This document shows, one piece after another, positions 44,523-54,033 of a DNA stretch of 64,000 nt (the first letter of the stretch is position 1; every line of letters begins with the position of its first letter). Source of the stretch: Oceanisphaera psychrotolerans (GTDB taxonomy: Bacteria; Pseudomonadota; Gammaproteobacteria; Enterobacterales; Aeromonadaceae); assembly GCF_001870485.1 (NCBI RefSeq), contig NZ_MDKE01000022.1:62001-126000 (forward strand), given 5' to 3'. The translations under genes were made by a program, and so were the position numbers. A model generated the notes under the pieces. It did no database searches and was not told the DNA's origin. It was given only the letters and a program-made list of their open reading frames with translations.

Positions 44523-45479
44523 ATGTTTGGAGATCGTCCCCACAGCTACCCTCAGCGCATCGGTTTTTTGCTGGTGCCCGGCTTCTCGTTGTTCGGCCTG
44601 ACGGCCATGCTGGATCCGTTACGTCACGCCAATCACAGCAGCAACCGCGAACTGTACCGCTGGCAACTGATCTCGGAGCAGGGGGGGGCGGTGCGCAGCA
44701 GCGATGATCTGGACATCATGAGTGATACCGGCATCCGTGACCTTTCCGTTTGCGATACCCTGATTATCTGTTCCGGCTACGATCCCCATGCCCGGATCAC
44801 TCCCGGGCTGCTGGGGTTTATCCGCAAGCAGGCCAGCCACGGGGCCGATATAGGCTGTCAGGACACCGGCGCCTATATTGCCGCCGCCGCCGGCATACTG
44901 GATGGCTATCGCGCCACCCTGCACTGGGAAAACCTGGACAGCACCGCCGAGGCATACCCCCGGGTCGATTTCGTGCAGGAACTGCTGGTGGTGGACCGGG
45001 GCCGTTTCTCTTGCCCCGGCGCCCTGTCGGGGCTCGACATGATGCTTTATCTGATAAACACCCAGCACGGTAACGGCCTGGCGACCACGGTGTCGGACGA
45101 ACTGATCTATACCCACAAGCGGGCCCACAGCGATCCCCAGCGCACCTCGCTGCAGAAGCGCCTGGACAGCCGCAACCCGCGGCTGCTTGAGGCCGTGCAG
45201 CTAATGGAGCTCAACCTGGAGGAGCCGCTGCGCATCAGCGACATCGCGGCCCAGCTGCAACTGTCGGAGCGGGAGCTGGAGCGCCTGTTTCGCCATTATC
45301 TGCAGCAGACCCCCAGCGCCTACTACCGCAACCTGCGTCTGGATCAGGCCCGCTGGATGCTGCAGCAAACCAGCCAGAGCGTGACCGACATCTCCATCGC
45401 CTGCGGCTTTGTTTCCCTGTCCCACTTCACCCGCAGCTACCAGCAGCGCTTCAACAAGAATCCCAGCCGCGAACGCTGA
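44523..45479 (+). CDS. GATase1-like AraC family regulator (CdhR/GbdR type)
   Basis: An N-terminal DJ-1/PfpI-like amidotransferase domain (RIGFLLVPGFSLFGLTAMLD, PLRHANHSSNRELYRW, GCQDTGAYIAAAAG) and two C-terminal AraC helix-turn-helix motifs (ISDIAAQLQLSERELERLFR, DISIACGFVSLSHFTRSY). Such proteins activate carnitine, betaine and dimethylglycine genes. Start 44523 is chosen as the first ATG; a longer TTG frame exists. Divergent from the thioesterase, 185 bp apart. Confidence 0.85.
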   Translation: MFGDRPHSYPQRIGFLLVPGFSLFGLTAMLDPLRHANHSSNRELYRWQLISEQGGAVRSSDDLDIMSDTGIRDLSVCDTLIICSGYDPHARITPGLLGFIRKQASHGADIGCQDTGAYIAAAAGILDGYRATLHWENLDSTAEAYPRVDFVQELLVVDRGRFSCPGALSGLDMMLYLINTQHGNGLATTVSDELIYTHKRAHSDPQRTSLQKRLDSRNPRLLEAVQLMELNLEEPLRISDIAAQLQLSERELERLFRHYLQQTPSAYYRNLRLDQARWMLQQTSQSVTDISIACGFVSLSHFTRSYQQRFNKNPSRER

Positions 45480-45492
45480 GTTGGCATCACGG

Positions 45493-46347
45493 CTACCATC
45501 GGTTATCAACCAACCCTGCCAGATCCTGGAGGGCCTGGTCCAACAGGGCCCGATCCGGCCTGTCGGGTGCGTAGGTGGCGAATATCGGTCGCCTGAACTC
45601 CGGCGCACCTGTTACCGGCCACAGGATACCGGCTGTCAGCTGCGGCTCGACCGTACGTGTGGGCAGGTAGGCCGTCCCGCCATTTTTCAGCAGCCAGGGT
45701 AGCCCCAGATCGGCCTTGCCGAAGGACAGAAGGCTGTTCTGCAACTGAGGCAGGTGCTCGGAGTGGGCCGCATTGTAGCCCCAGCCCCAGTCCAGGTAGA
45801 GATAGTTGTCGACGCTAACCTGATCGAGACGCCTGGCTGCGCTGGATACCATGATCAGGCGATCCTCAAGAACCTGGTCGACCACCAGTCCGGCCGTTGT
45901 ATCGGCGACGAAGATCAGGCCGATATCCAGTGCCCCCTGTGCCACCTGGCGGACAATCTCGCTGGAGTAGCCTGTCTCCAGGTGAAGCTCCAGTTCCGGA
46001 TTGCGGTGACGGACGGTACTGCCCCAGGCCAGTAGCAGATCGTTGGCGAGTGCCGAATGCGCGCCCAGGCGCAGAAGCGGGGCGGCGTTGCGCTTCTGGC
46101 TGATTTCCAGCTTGGCGCGTATCCAGCGCTGGTGCATCACCATGGCATGGCGATAGAAGTGGCGCCCGGCATCGGTTAACTGCATGCCCCTCGCGCCCCG
46201 AATGAACAGCGGTTCACCGAGCTGTTGTTCCAGCTGCCGAATACGTGCACTGACGGCGGATTTGGTCAGGCATAGCTGTTCGGCACAGAGACTCAGCCGT
46301 TGCACCTCCGCCAAGGTCAGAAAGGTTTTCAGTGTCTGAATATCCAT
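45493..46347 (-). CDS. LysR family regulator
   Basis: 284 residues, with helix-turn-helix RLSLCAEQLCLTKSAVSARIRQLE and a standard effector domain. GGAGG lies 8 bp before ATG 46347. It is divergent from the double CoA-transferase gene (104 bp between starts), its probable target. It ends 13 bp from the convergent AraC-type gene. Confidence 0.88.
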   Translation of the reverse strand: MDIQTLKTFLTLAEVQRLSLCAEQLCLTKSAVSARIRQLEQQLGEPLFIRGARGMQLTDAGRHFYRHAMVMHQRWIRAKLEISQKRNAAPLLRLGAHSALANDLLLAWGSTVRHRNPELELHLETGYSSEIVRQVAQGALDIGLIFVADTTAGLVVDQVLEDRLIMVSSAARRLDQVSVDNYLYLDWGWGYNAAHSEHLPQLQNSLLSFGKADLGLPWLLKNGGTAYLPTRTVEPQLTAGILWPVTGAPEFRRPIFATYAPDRPDRALLDQALQDLAGLVDNRW

Positions 46348-46381
46348 GGTTCCTGCCTCCGTCACCGATTTTAAGGTGTAC

Positions 46382-46412
46382 AAAATTATCGAACACTCGG
46401 GCAAAAATTATC
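46382..46412. promoter_or_regulatory. Direct repeats AAAATTATC in the LysR/CoA-transferase promoter region
   Basis: AAAATTATC occurs at 46382-46390 and 46404-46412, 22 bp apart (two helical turns), in the short divergent region. ATCG and CGAT flank them symmetrically. A LysR or AraC binding role is likely. Confidence 0.45.
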
Positions 46413-46451
46413 CGATATGCGGCGTTGAATCAATCTCTTAGGATCACACCC

Positions 46452-49007
46452 ATGACAGGAACAACAACCGAGGTGTGTATGAAAAATGTGAACACTGCAA
46501 GCAATCGTCCCCTTGCCGGTATCCGGGTAGTCGATTTCGGTCAGTACATCGCAGGCCCGGCGGTCGCGATGATGCTCGCCGACCAAGGCGCGGAGGTGGT
46601 GCATATCGATCCACCAGGGGGACCTCGCTGGGACAATCCGGCAGATGCTATTCTCAACCGCGGCAAGCAGCGAATCTGTCTGGATCTTGCCGACGACAGC
46701 GATCTGCAGCTGGCCCGGGGGCTGGCTTGTCATGCGGATGTGCTGGTGGAAAACTTCCGTCCCGGCGTCATGCAGCGCCTGGGATTGGGAGCGGACAGCC
46801 TGCGTGAGCAAAATCCGGGTCTGGTCTACCTGTCGTTGCCAGGCTTTTCCGCCCGGGATGCCAACTACGCCGGCGTACCCGCCTGGGAAGGCGTTATCGC
46901 GGCCGCGGTTGGCCAGTTCACCGATATGGGGCTGAATCGCATCCTGATGGGCATCAACCCCTCCTTCTCTCCTTTGCCACTGGCCTCGGCCTATGCCTCG
47001 GTACTGGGTGCCACCGCGGTTACCCTGGCCCTGTTCGCCCGTGAGCGCTTAGGCCAGGGCGATACCATAGAAGTTCCGATTTCCGCGGCCCTGATGGAAG
47101 GGCTGGCCTACAATTCGATGCATATAGAGAGCCTGTCCGACCGTTACAAGTCGCCACGCGAAAAGGAAATAGAACGCCGGCGCGCGAGTGGCGAGCCGCT
47201 GAATCTGGATTATCGGGATTTGCAGGAGTTTCTCGATCCCTTCTATCGCACCTACCTCTGCAAGGATGGCCGTCCCTTCTATGCCGTCTGTTCCTCTCAC
47301 CGCCGCCATCCCATCGGCTGCCTGAAGCTGCTGGGTCTGTGGGAGGAGGTCGAGGCGGCCGGCATACCCACTCACAGTCCCTACCTCGACCTTGCCGACT
47401 GGCCGCAGGGCGCCGACTGTACCTTACTCTCCTACCCGCTGTCGCGCGACTGGGCCGGGTTTGTCTCCGAGCGGATGAAGGCGGCCTTCAAAACCCGCAC
47501 GGCCAGCGAGTGGGAACATCTGTTCGGTGAAGCCGGGGTTCCCGGTTGTGCCCACCGCACGACCCGGGAGTGGTTGCATTCGGACCATGCCCTGCAATCA
47601 CGCAGCATCCTGGAGGTCGAGGATCCGGTGCTGGGCACCATGCGCCAGCCGGGCAATATCTGCTGGCTCAAGGACGACGAAGCGGTAACGCTGAAGCAGC
47701 CGGCGCAACGGCCGAACCGGGACCATGCCCCGATCAGGGCCACGCTGCAGCGTTGGCGTGAACGCGGTGACGGACCAGGTGCCGGATCAGCGACAGCACA
47801 GGGCTGGCTGGAGGGAATTCAGATCCTGGATCTGACCAATGTCATCGCCGGCCCGACCATCGCCGGCACCCTGGCCCGGTTCGGCGCCGAGGTGATCAGC
47901 ATTGACCCGCCCCAGCCCGCGCTTGACCCCTGGAACAGCACAGTGTTCGGCATGCAGGCAAATCAGGGCAAGTCCAGCCTGCTGCTCGATCTCAAGTCGC
48001 CCCAGGGGCAGGCGGTGCTCGACCGGCTGCTGCCCGATATCGACATTGTCACCATCAACGCCAGCGACGTTCAGCTTGAACGCCTGGGACTGACCGCCGA
48101 GCGGCTGCAGCGGGCGAATCCTGAGCTGATCCTGTGCCAGTTCGACGCCTGGGGCGGACCCGCCATCGGCCCGCGCAGCAACCACCCTGGCTATGACGAT
48201 CTGGTGCAGGCCAGCACCGGCATCATGTGCCGTTTCGGCGGCGGCATGGCGACGCCGGAGGAACACGCCCATTTCGGCACCATCGATGTACTCGGTGGCT
48301 ATTGCGCCGCGCTGGCCATCGGGGTAGCGCTGATCAAGCGTGCCAGGGGGCATGGCGGCTCCGTGGCCCGTAGCTCGCTGGCCGCGGCCGGCCAGCTGAT
48401 CCAGTTGCCTTTTATGTACGACTACGAGGGGCGGGGTGCCTTCAATGAGCCCAGCGGTCGCGAGATCAAGGGAGCCCATGCCCTCTATCGCTGCTATGAG
48501 GCGGCCGATGGCTGGTTCTTCCTGGCGGTCGACCGAAAGCAACGGGGTGAGGCCTTTGTGGCGTCGCTGGATATGGAGAATATCGACCTCGATGACCATG
48601 ACGTGCTCGAGGTCCGGCTGGCGGATCTGTTTCGCACTCGGCCACGGGTCCACTGGAAGCGCCTGCTGGGGGCGGCCGACATCGGCTGTCAGCCGTTGGC
48701 GACCATGAGCCAGTGGCGCGAGCAGTCGCTGATGACCAGGGCAAGCGGCATCGATCTGGCCGGCCCGGCCAGCGTTGCCTTTATTCGCCACCTTGATCAT
48801 CCCTGTGGCCGCACCGTCGATTTGATTGCGCCCAATGCGATCCGCCCGCGCCTTGGCAAGGTGACGCTGCCTGCAGCGATGCGCAAGTACGGCAGCGACA
48901 CCTGTGCCCAGCTGTCGAGACTCGGCTACGGTGCCGCGGAAATCGAGGAGATGCTCGCCGCCGGTGTCGCTGCTACCTCCTGGAGCCGGCATTACCTGCC
49001 GGATTGA
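46452..49007 (+). CDS. Double-domain CaiB/BaiF family III CoA-transferase
   Basis: 851 residues made of two tandem CoA-transferase family III domains. The first opens with LAGIRVVDFGQYIAGPAVAM (about residue 16), the second with LEGIQILDLTNVIAGPTIAG (about residue 455). Family III enzymes are normally 400-440 aa and dimeric with interlocked chains, so this is a fusion. It would move CoA to a betaine-type acid such as gamma-butyrobetaine, crotonobetaine or 3-dehydrocarnitine, but the exact substrate is open. The second domain lacks an obvious catalytic Asp in the usual context. ATG 46452 fits AGGA spacing best; 46479 is possible. Confidence 0.82.
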   Translation: MTGTTTEVCMKNVNTASNRPLAGIRVVDFGQYIAGPAVAMMLADQGAEVVHIDPPGGPRWDNPADAILNRGKQRICLDLADDSDLQLARGLACHADVLVENFRPGVMQRLGLGADSLREQNPGLVYLSLPGFSARDANYAGVPAWEGVIAAAVGQFTDMGLNRILMGINPSFSPLPLASAYASVLGATAVTLALFARERLGQGDTIEVPISAALMEGLAYNSMHIESLSDRYKSPREKEIERRRASGEPLNLDYRDLQEFLDPFYRTYLCKDGRPFYAVCSSHRRHPIGCLKLLGLWEEVEAAGIPTHSPYLDLADWPQGADCTLLSYPLSRDWAGFVSERMKAAFKTRTASEWEHLFGEAGVPGCAHRTTREWLHSDHALQSRSILEVEDPVLGTMRQPGNICWLKDDEAVTLKQPAQRPNRDHAPIRATLQRWRERGDGPGAGSATAQGWLEGIQILDLTNVIAGPTIAGTLARFGAEVISIDPPQPALDPWNSTVFGMQANQGKSSLLLDLKSPQGQAVLDRLLPDIDIVTINASDVQLERLGLTAERLQRANPELILCQFDAWGGPAIGPRSNHPGYDDLVQASTGIMCRFGGGMATPEEHAHFGTIDVLGGYCAALAIGVALIKRARGHGGSVARSSLAAAGQLIQLPFMYDYEGRGAFNEPSGREIKGAHALYRCYEAADGWFFLAVDRKQRGEAFVASLDMENIDLDDHDVLEVRLADLFRTRPRVHWKRLLGAADIGCQPLATMSQWREQSLMTRASGIDLAGPASVAFIRHLDHPCGRTVDLIAPNAIRPRLGKVTLPAAMRKYGSDTCAQLSRLGYGAAEIEEMLAAGVAATSWSRHYLPD

Positions 49008-49091
49008 AACTATTCCGGTCCATTCCCCGGCCTGCTGACGCAAACAGATATCTCGTATCGATTTACGACAACACGCAAAGGTGTTCGTCAA

Positions 49092-49123
49092 TGGGCAATA
49101 TTAGTGCGGATTTGGGCAAAATT
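49092..49123. promoter_or_regulatory. Direct repeats TGGGCAAWATT upstream of cdhC
   Basis: TGGGCAATATT (49092-49102) and TGGGCAAAATT (49113-49123) are 21 bp apart, two helical turns, about 100 bp before the cdhC start. Such spacing is typical of AraC-family activators, and two candidates are encoded nearby. Confidence 0.5.
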
Positions 49124-49225
49124 CGAGATCTCAGACGAGTAACTTAGTCATCAACCGATGGCGTGACGGGCATCCGGACTCCCGATCGGTCATTTAACGA
49201 AATCCTAACAGGAGCGAGCAACAGC

Positions 49226-50116
49226 ATGAATCAGGACGTCATCATCACTTGCGCCATTACCGGCGCCGCCGATACCGCCAACCGCAGCCCTTACGTGCCG
49301 GTTACCCCGAAAGAGATTGCCGATGCCGCCATCGAGGCCTGGAATGCCGGCGCCGCCATCGCGCATATGCACGTACGGGATCCCGAAACCAAGCAGTGCT
49401 CCCGGCGCCTGGATCTGTATGCCGAAGTCTGCGAGCGCCTGCGTGCCGCCGACTGCGATGTCATCATCAACCTGACCGCCGGCATGGGTGGCGACCTCTA
49501 CATCGGCCCCGAAGAAGACCCCACCGCCTTCTGCCCCGAAACCGACCTGGTCGGTGGCCTCGAACGCCTGGTGCATATCGAAGAGCTCAAGCCCGAGATC
49601 TGCACCCTGGACTGCGGTTCGGTCAATTTCGGTGACAGCAACCTGGTATACATCTCGACGCCGGACATGCTGCGCAAGGCGGCGGCCCGCATCAAGCAAC
49701 TGGACGTCACCGTCGAACTGGAAATCTTCGATACCGGAAACCTCTGGTTTGCGCTGCAGATGATGAAGGAAGGCCTGCTGGACGACAACGCCATGTTCCA
49801 GCTTTGTCAGGGCATTCCCTGGGGCACGCCGCCCGAGCTGAGTCTGCTTAAGGGCATGGTCGACATGCTGCCGGCCAACACCAACTGGACCGCCTTTGCG
49901 CTGGGCCGCAACCAGCTGCCCTGGGCGGCGCAGTCCGCCCTGCTCGGCGGCCATATCCGCGTCGGCCTGGAAGACAACCTGTATCTGGGCAAGGGTCAGT
50001 TCGCCACCAATGGCCAGTTGGTGGAGCGCGCCGTCAATATCGTCGAGAACATGGGCTCGCGTATTCTCAGCCCCAGCGAGGCCCGCCAGAAACTGCGCCT
50101 GCGCGGCACCCAGTAA
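49226..50116 (+). CDS. cdhC: 3-dehydrocarnitine:acetyl-CoA cleavage enzyme (BKACE, DUF849)
   Basis: 296 residues of the beta-keto acid cleavage family: [20 protein letters not shown], zinc ligands in [13 protein letters not shown], and [10 protein letters not shown]. It condenses 3-dehydrocarnitine with acetyl-CoA to give betainyl-CoA and acetoacetate. It is directly followed (47 bp) by carnitine dehydrogenase, which supplies its substrate. AGGAG lies 11 bp before ATG 49226. Confidence 0.88.
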   Translation: MNQDVIITCAITGAADTANRSPYVPVTPKEIADAAIEAWNAGAAIAHMHVRDPETKQCSRRLDLYAEVCERLRAADCDVIINLTAGMGGDLYIGPEEDPTAFCPETDLVGGLERLVHIEELKPEICTLDCGSVNFGDSNLVYISTPDMLRKAAARIKQLDVTVELEIFDTGNLWFALQMMKEGLLDDNAMFQLCQGIPWGTPPELSLLKGMVDMLPANTNWTAFALGRNQLPWAAQSALLGGHIRVGLEDNLYLGKGQFATNGQLVERAVNIVENMGSRILSPSEARQKLRLRGTQ

Positions 50117-50163
50117 CGCCTGTTGCAACGACACAGCACCCAACCTTATTCGGAGCAAATATC

Positions 50164-51132
50164 ATGAATCGTCCCTTACCAACCGAAGTCACCAAGGCCG
50201 GCGTACTCGGCACCGGCGTTATCGGCGGCGCCTGGGCGCTGCATTTCCTGAGAATGGGCATGGACGTGGTTGCCTACGATCCGGGCCCCAATGCCCGTGA
50301 AAGGCTGCTGGCGATGGTGGACCATATCTGGCCGACCATGGAAAAGCTGGGCCTGCGCGAGGGTGCGAGCCCCAGCCGGCTGCGCTTTGCCGACAGCCTG
50401 GAAGAGCTGGTCAACAGCGTCGAGGTGATTCAGGAAAGCACGCCGGAAAACCTCAATGCCAAGCGCGGCCTGTTCGCGGAACTCGACCGGCTCGCCCCGC
50501 CCGAAGTGGTGATTATTTCCAGCACCTCGGGGTTTGCCATGACCGACATGGCCGTCGAAGTGCAGCAGCAGGCCGATCGCTTTGTGGTTGGCCATCCGTT
50601 CAACCCGCCCTATCTGGTGCCCTTCTGCGAAGTCTGTGGCGGCGAGCGCACCAGCCAGGAAGTGGTTGACTGGACCGCGGCCTTCTACGAGGCGATCGAG
50701 AAACAGGTCGCCAAGATGGACAAGGAGCTGCCGGGCTTTATCGGCAACCGTCTGCAGGAAGCCCTGTGGCGCGAGGCGCTGCACATGGTGGCCAACAACG
50801 AGTGCTCGGTCGAGGACATCGACAAGGCCATCGCCTACGGGCCGGGTCTGCGCTGGGCCATCATGGGCCACTGCCTGACCTATCACCTGGGCGGCGGTCA
50901 GGGTGGCATGGCGCACCTGCTGGATCACTTCGAGGAATCCCTGAAGGAGCCTTGGACCCGGCTGGATGCCCCCGAGCTGACCCAGCAGCTCAAGGATGAT
51001 ATGGTCGCCGGCTGCCTGAGCCAGGCCAATGGCGCCTCGATCAACGAACTGATCCAGGAGCGGGACGACTGCCTGATCCGCATCATGCAGACGCTCAAGG
51101 AATACCGCGACGAACACGGTATCCGCCGCTAA
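50164..51132 (+). CDS. cdhA: L-carnitine 3-dehydrogenase
   Basis: 322 residues of the 3-hydroxyacyl-CoA dehydrogenase fold. The Rossmann motif is GVLGTGVIGGAWALHF; then VIQESTPENLNAKRGLF, a catalytic His in VVGHPFNPPYLVPFCEVCGG, and LPGFIGNRLQEALWREALHM. It oxidises L-carnitine to 3-dehydrocarnitine with NAD+. The thioesterase that is fused to CdhA in some bacteria is separate here. Second gene of the cdhCA unit, ended by a terminator. Confidence 0.9.
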   Translation: MNRPLPTEVTKAGVLGTGVIGGAWALHFLRMGMDVVAYDPGPNARERLLAMVDHIWPTMEKLGLREGASPSRLRFADSLEELVNSVEVIQESTPENLNAKRGLFAELDRLAPPEVVIISSTSGFAMTDMAVEVQQQADRFVVGHPFNPPYLVPFCEVCGGERTSQEVVDWTAAFYEAIEKQVAKMDKELPGFIGNRLQEALWREALHMVANNECSVEDIDKAIAYGPGLRWAIMGHCLTYHLGGGQGGMAHLLDHFEESLKEPWTRLDAPELTQQLKDDMVAGCLSQANGASINELIQERDDCLIRIMQTLKEYRDEHGIRR

Positions 51133-51140
51133 AACACTCG

Positions 51141-51167
51141 CAATGGGGCCGGACACAGGCCCCATTG
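51141..51167 (+). terminator. Terminator hairpin after cdhA
   Basis: CAATGGGGCC and GGCCCCATTG form a perfect 10-bp stem with a 7-nt loop, 8 bp after the stop. It is followed by TTA only, so termination may be partial and allow BCCT read-through. Confidence 0.7.
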
Positions 51168-51250
51168 TTACCTATCCCCAACCTTAAGGAGGCTGTTGAT
51201 CCATCAAGCAATACAAGGACCCGTATTATGGCTTATCGGAGACAAACAGA

Positions 51251-52927
51251 ATGTCTATAGAACAACAAATTTCAGACAGTGGCAGTCAGGTTTTCAAGTC
51301 TGACACCCTGGCCCGCGAGGGTATTTTCAAGGGCATGCACAAGGGCATGACGGTGGCCTCGGCCGCACTGGTGCTCGCCTTCGTGCTCTTCACCGGCTTC
51401 AATACCGAACTGGCCAGCAGCATCTTCGGTACGGCCCGCAGCTGGATCGAAACCACGTTCGGCTGGTACTACCTGGTGACGGTGGTGTTCCTGATCCTCA
51501 CCTGCTGCTACATCGTGTTCAGCCGCCATGGCAGCATCCGCCTGGGCGATGACGACGCCCGACCCGAGTTCAGCAACTTTGCCTGGTTCTCGATGCTGTT
51601 TTCCGCCGGCATCGGCATCGGCATCCTGTTTTTCGGCGTTGCCGAGCCCATCTTCTACCTCGACAACAGCGGCGCCTTTGGCTATCCCAACAACCCCTAC
51701 GCCGATATGGCCGGCGCCACCGCCATCGGCCACGACCGCGCCGTCGATGCCATGCGCGTCACCTTTTTTCACTGGGGTTTCCATGGCTGGGCGGTCTACG
51801 TCATCGTCGGCCTGTCGCTGGCCTATTTCGCCTACCGCATGAAACTGCCGCTGGCATTGCGCTCGGCCCTGTATCCCTTTATCGGTGATCGCATCTATGG
51901 TCCCATCGGGCATGTGGTGGACATGCTCGGCGTGCTGGGCTGCGTGTTCGGCGTCGCCACCTCGCTGGGCCTCGGCGTCAGCCAGATGTCGGTGGGCCTC
52001 GAACGGCTGATTGGTGTCGACCCCGGGATCAATACCCAGCTGATACTGATCGCGGGGATTTCGGTGATTTCCATCCTGTCGGCGGTGTCGGGCGTTCAGC
52101 GCGGCATCAAGGTCATCTCCGAGTGGAACATCATTATCTCGGTGATGGTCATCGGCTTCTTCCTGTTCGGGGGCCCGACCACCTGGCTGCTGAGCCTGTT
52201 CGCCGAGTCTCTGGGCGACTATCTGGTCAACTTCGTGCAGATGGGACTCTGGTTCCCCGAAGAGGAAGGACCCGCCAGCTGGCAGAATGGCTGGACCGTA
52301 TTCTACTGGGGCTGGTGGCTGGCCTGGGCACCCTTTGTCGGCCTGTTCATCGCCCGTATTTCAAAGGGCCGTACCCTGCGTGAATTCGTGCTCGGCGTGC
52401 TGCTGGTCCCGACCCTGGTGATTTTTGTCTGGCTGGGTATCTTCGGTGGCACCGCGCTCTGGCAGGAACTGCACGCCGCCGGTGGTCCCGGCAGTGCCGG
52501 TCTGATCGATCTGGTCAAGGACTGGAACCTGCCCGCCGCGCTGTTCGCCAGCTCCGACGGCATCGCCGGTACCGGCCCCCTGGGCTGGATTCTCTCGGCG
52601 CTGATGGTGTTCCTGCTGATGAGCTGGTTTGTCACCTCATCGGACTCCAGCACCCTGGTGCTGACCACCATACTGTCACTGGGCAATGACGAGCCGCCGC
52701 AGCTGTTCCGGGTGTTCTGGGGCCTGGTGATCGGCCTGGTAGCTGCCGTGCTGCTGCTGGCCGGGGGCCTCAGCGCCCTGCAAACGGCGCTGATGGCCGC
52801 GGCCCTGCCTCTGAGTCTGGTCATCCTGGCCATGACCTTCGGGGTCCTGAAATCCCTGTGGCAGGAGTCGGGTCAGATTGCCGCGCCGAATCCCGCGGCC
52901 AGCGTCTCGGCCCCCCAGAAAGACTGA
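51251..52927 (+). CDS. BCCT family betaine/carnitine transporter
   Basis: 558 residues, 12 TM segments. The BCCT signature is VFYWGWWLAWAPFVGLFIAR followed by ISKGRTLREFV, and substrate-site glycines lie in AGIGIGILFFGVAEP. It imports a quaternary ammonium compound with Na+ or H+ or by exchange. Between carnitine dehydrogenase and gamma-butyrobetaine dioxygenase, carnitine or gamma-butyrobetaine is the likely substrate. GGAG precedes ATG 51251. Confidence 0.9.
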   Translation: MSIEQQISDSGSQVFKSDTLAREGIFKGMHKGMTVASAALVLAFVLFTGFNTELASSIFGTARSWIETTFGWYYLVTVVFLILTCCYIVFSRHGSIRLGDDDARPEFSNFAWFSMLFSAGIGIGILFFGVAEPIFYLDNSGAFGYPNNPYADMAGATAIGHDRAVDAMRVTFFHWGFHGWAVYVIVGLSLAYFAYRMKLPLALRSALYPFIGDRIYGPIGHVVDMLGVLGCVFGVATSLGLGVSQMSVGLERLIGVDPGINTQLILIAGISVISILSAVSGVQRGIKVISEWNIIISVMVIGFFLFGGPTTWLLSLFAESLGDYLVNFVQMGLWFPEEEGPASWQNGWTVFYWGWWLAWAPFVGLFIARISKGRTLREFVLGVLLVPTLVIFVWLGIFGGTALWQELHAAGGPGSAGLIDLVKDWNLPAALFASSDGIAGTGPLGWILSALMVFLLMSWFVTSSDSSTLVLTTILSLGNDEPPQLFRVFWGLVIGLVAAVLLLAGGLSALQTALMAAALPLSLVILAMTFGVLKSLWQESGQIAAPNPAASVSAPQKD

Positions 52928-52988
52928 CGTCGCCCGGGCCTGCGCTGCACTTAACTTTACGCAGCGCAGGCCCGTATCAGGAATTCAT

Positions 52989-54008
52989 ATGCCAGCATCC
53001 ATACCCACCGGGACGGCGGCGCTCAGCCCCGTCCCGTCCGTTCTCCATCCCGATGACGACGGTGTGATCACCGTCTCTTTCCTGTTGTTGCCTGAATACG
53101 CCATGGTGTCGCTGCTGTCGGCCATAGAGCCGCTACGCATCGCCAACCGCCTGGCCGGCCGGGAGCTGTATCGCTGGCAGTGTCTGAGCGAGAACGGCCA
53201 AGCGGTGATGGCCAGCAACCAGATGGCGTTGCAACAGCACCTGGACATGCATGCCGTCGACCCGCCGCGTAACCTGTTCGTCAACGCCAGCTTTCACCCC
53301 GAACGCCATCGGAGTCGCGAGCTCATCGACTGGCTGCGGCGGCTGAACCGGCGTGACAGCCTGCTGGGTGCGCTGGACACCGGCTGTTTCCTGCTGGCCA
53401 GGGCCGGCCTGCTGAAAGGGCATCGCGTGACCCTGCACTGGGAAGCGGTACCGGCGTTTCAGGAAACCTACCCCGATATCCTGATCAGCCCCGAGCTGTT
53501 CGAAATCGGCCGCAACCGTATCACCTGTGCCGGCGGCACTGCCGCCACCGACATGATGCTGCACCTGATCCAGCAGCAATCGGGTACCGCGCTGGCGCTG
53601 CAGATTTGCGATCAGTGCATCAAGAACGGCATACGCCCGCCCTCGGACCGGCAGCGTATCGGCCTGCCGCGACAGCTCAATATCCATCATCCCCGCCTGA
53701 TCCGGGTGCTGGCGCTGATGGAACAGCACCTCGAAACCCCGCTGACCCCGGCAGAACTGGCCAGCAGCGCCTTTATCTCGCTGCGTCAGCTGGAACGCCT
53801 GTGTCAGCGCTTCCTCGAGGCATCGCCTTCGGCCTACTACCTGAAACTGCGCCTGGAACGGGCCCGGCAGTTGCTGCAGGAGACGGATTTGAGTGTCGCC
53901 GAGGTCGCCGGTGCCTGCGGTTTTGTCTCGGCATCCGGTTTTTGTCGCAGCTACCGGCGTCATTTCGACATGACGCCCGGTGAGCAGCGGCGCCGTGGCG
54001 CCGCCTGA
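52989..54008 (+). CDS. GATase1-like AraC family regulator, second copy
   Basis: 339 residues with an amidotransferase-like N-terminus (FLLLPEYAMVSLLSAIEPLR, IANRLAGRELYRWQ, GALDTGCFLLARAG) and an AraC domain (PAELASSAFISLRQLERLCQ, GACGFVSASGFCRSYRRHF). AGGA lies 6 bp before ATG 52989. Probably the carnitine- or betaine-responsive activator of the adjoining genes (CdhR or GbdR equivalent). Which of the two GATase1 regulators has which role cannot be told. It converges on the dioxygenase gene. Confidence 0.87.
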   Translation: MPASIPTGTAALSPVPSVLHPDDDGVITVSFLLLPEYAMVSLLSAIEPLRIANRLAGRELYRWQCLSENGQAVMASNQMALQQHLDMHAVDPPRNLFVNASFHPERHRSRELIDWLRRLNRRDSLLGALDTGCFLLARAGLLKGHRVTLHWEAVPAFQETYPDILISPELFEIGRNRITCAGGTAATDMMLHLIQQQSGTALALQICDQCIKNGIRPPSDRQRIGLPRQLNIHHPRLIRVLALMEQHLETPLTPAELASSAFISLRQLERLCQRFLEASPSAYYLKLRLERARQLLQETDLSVAEVAGACGFVSASGFCRSYRRHFDMTPGEQRRRGAA

Positions 54009-54033
54009 TCCCCAAATCGGCAGGGGGGGGAGA

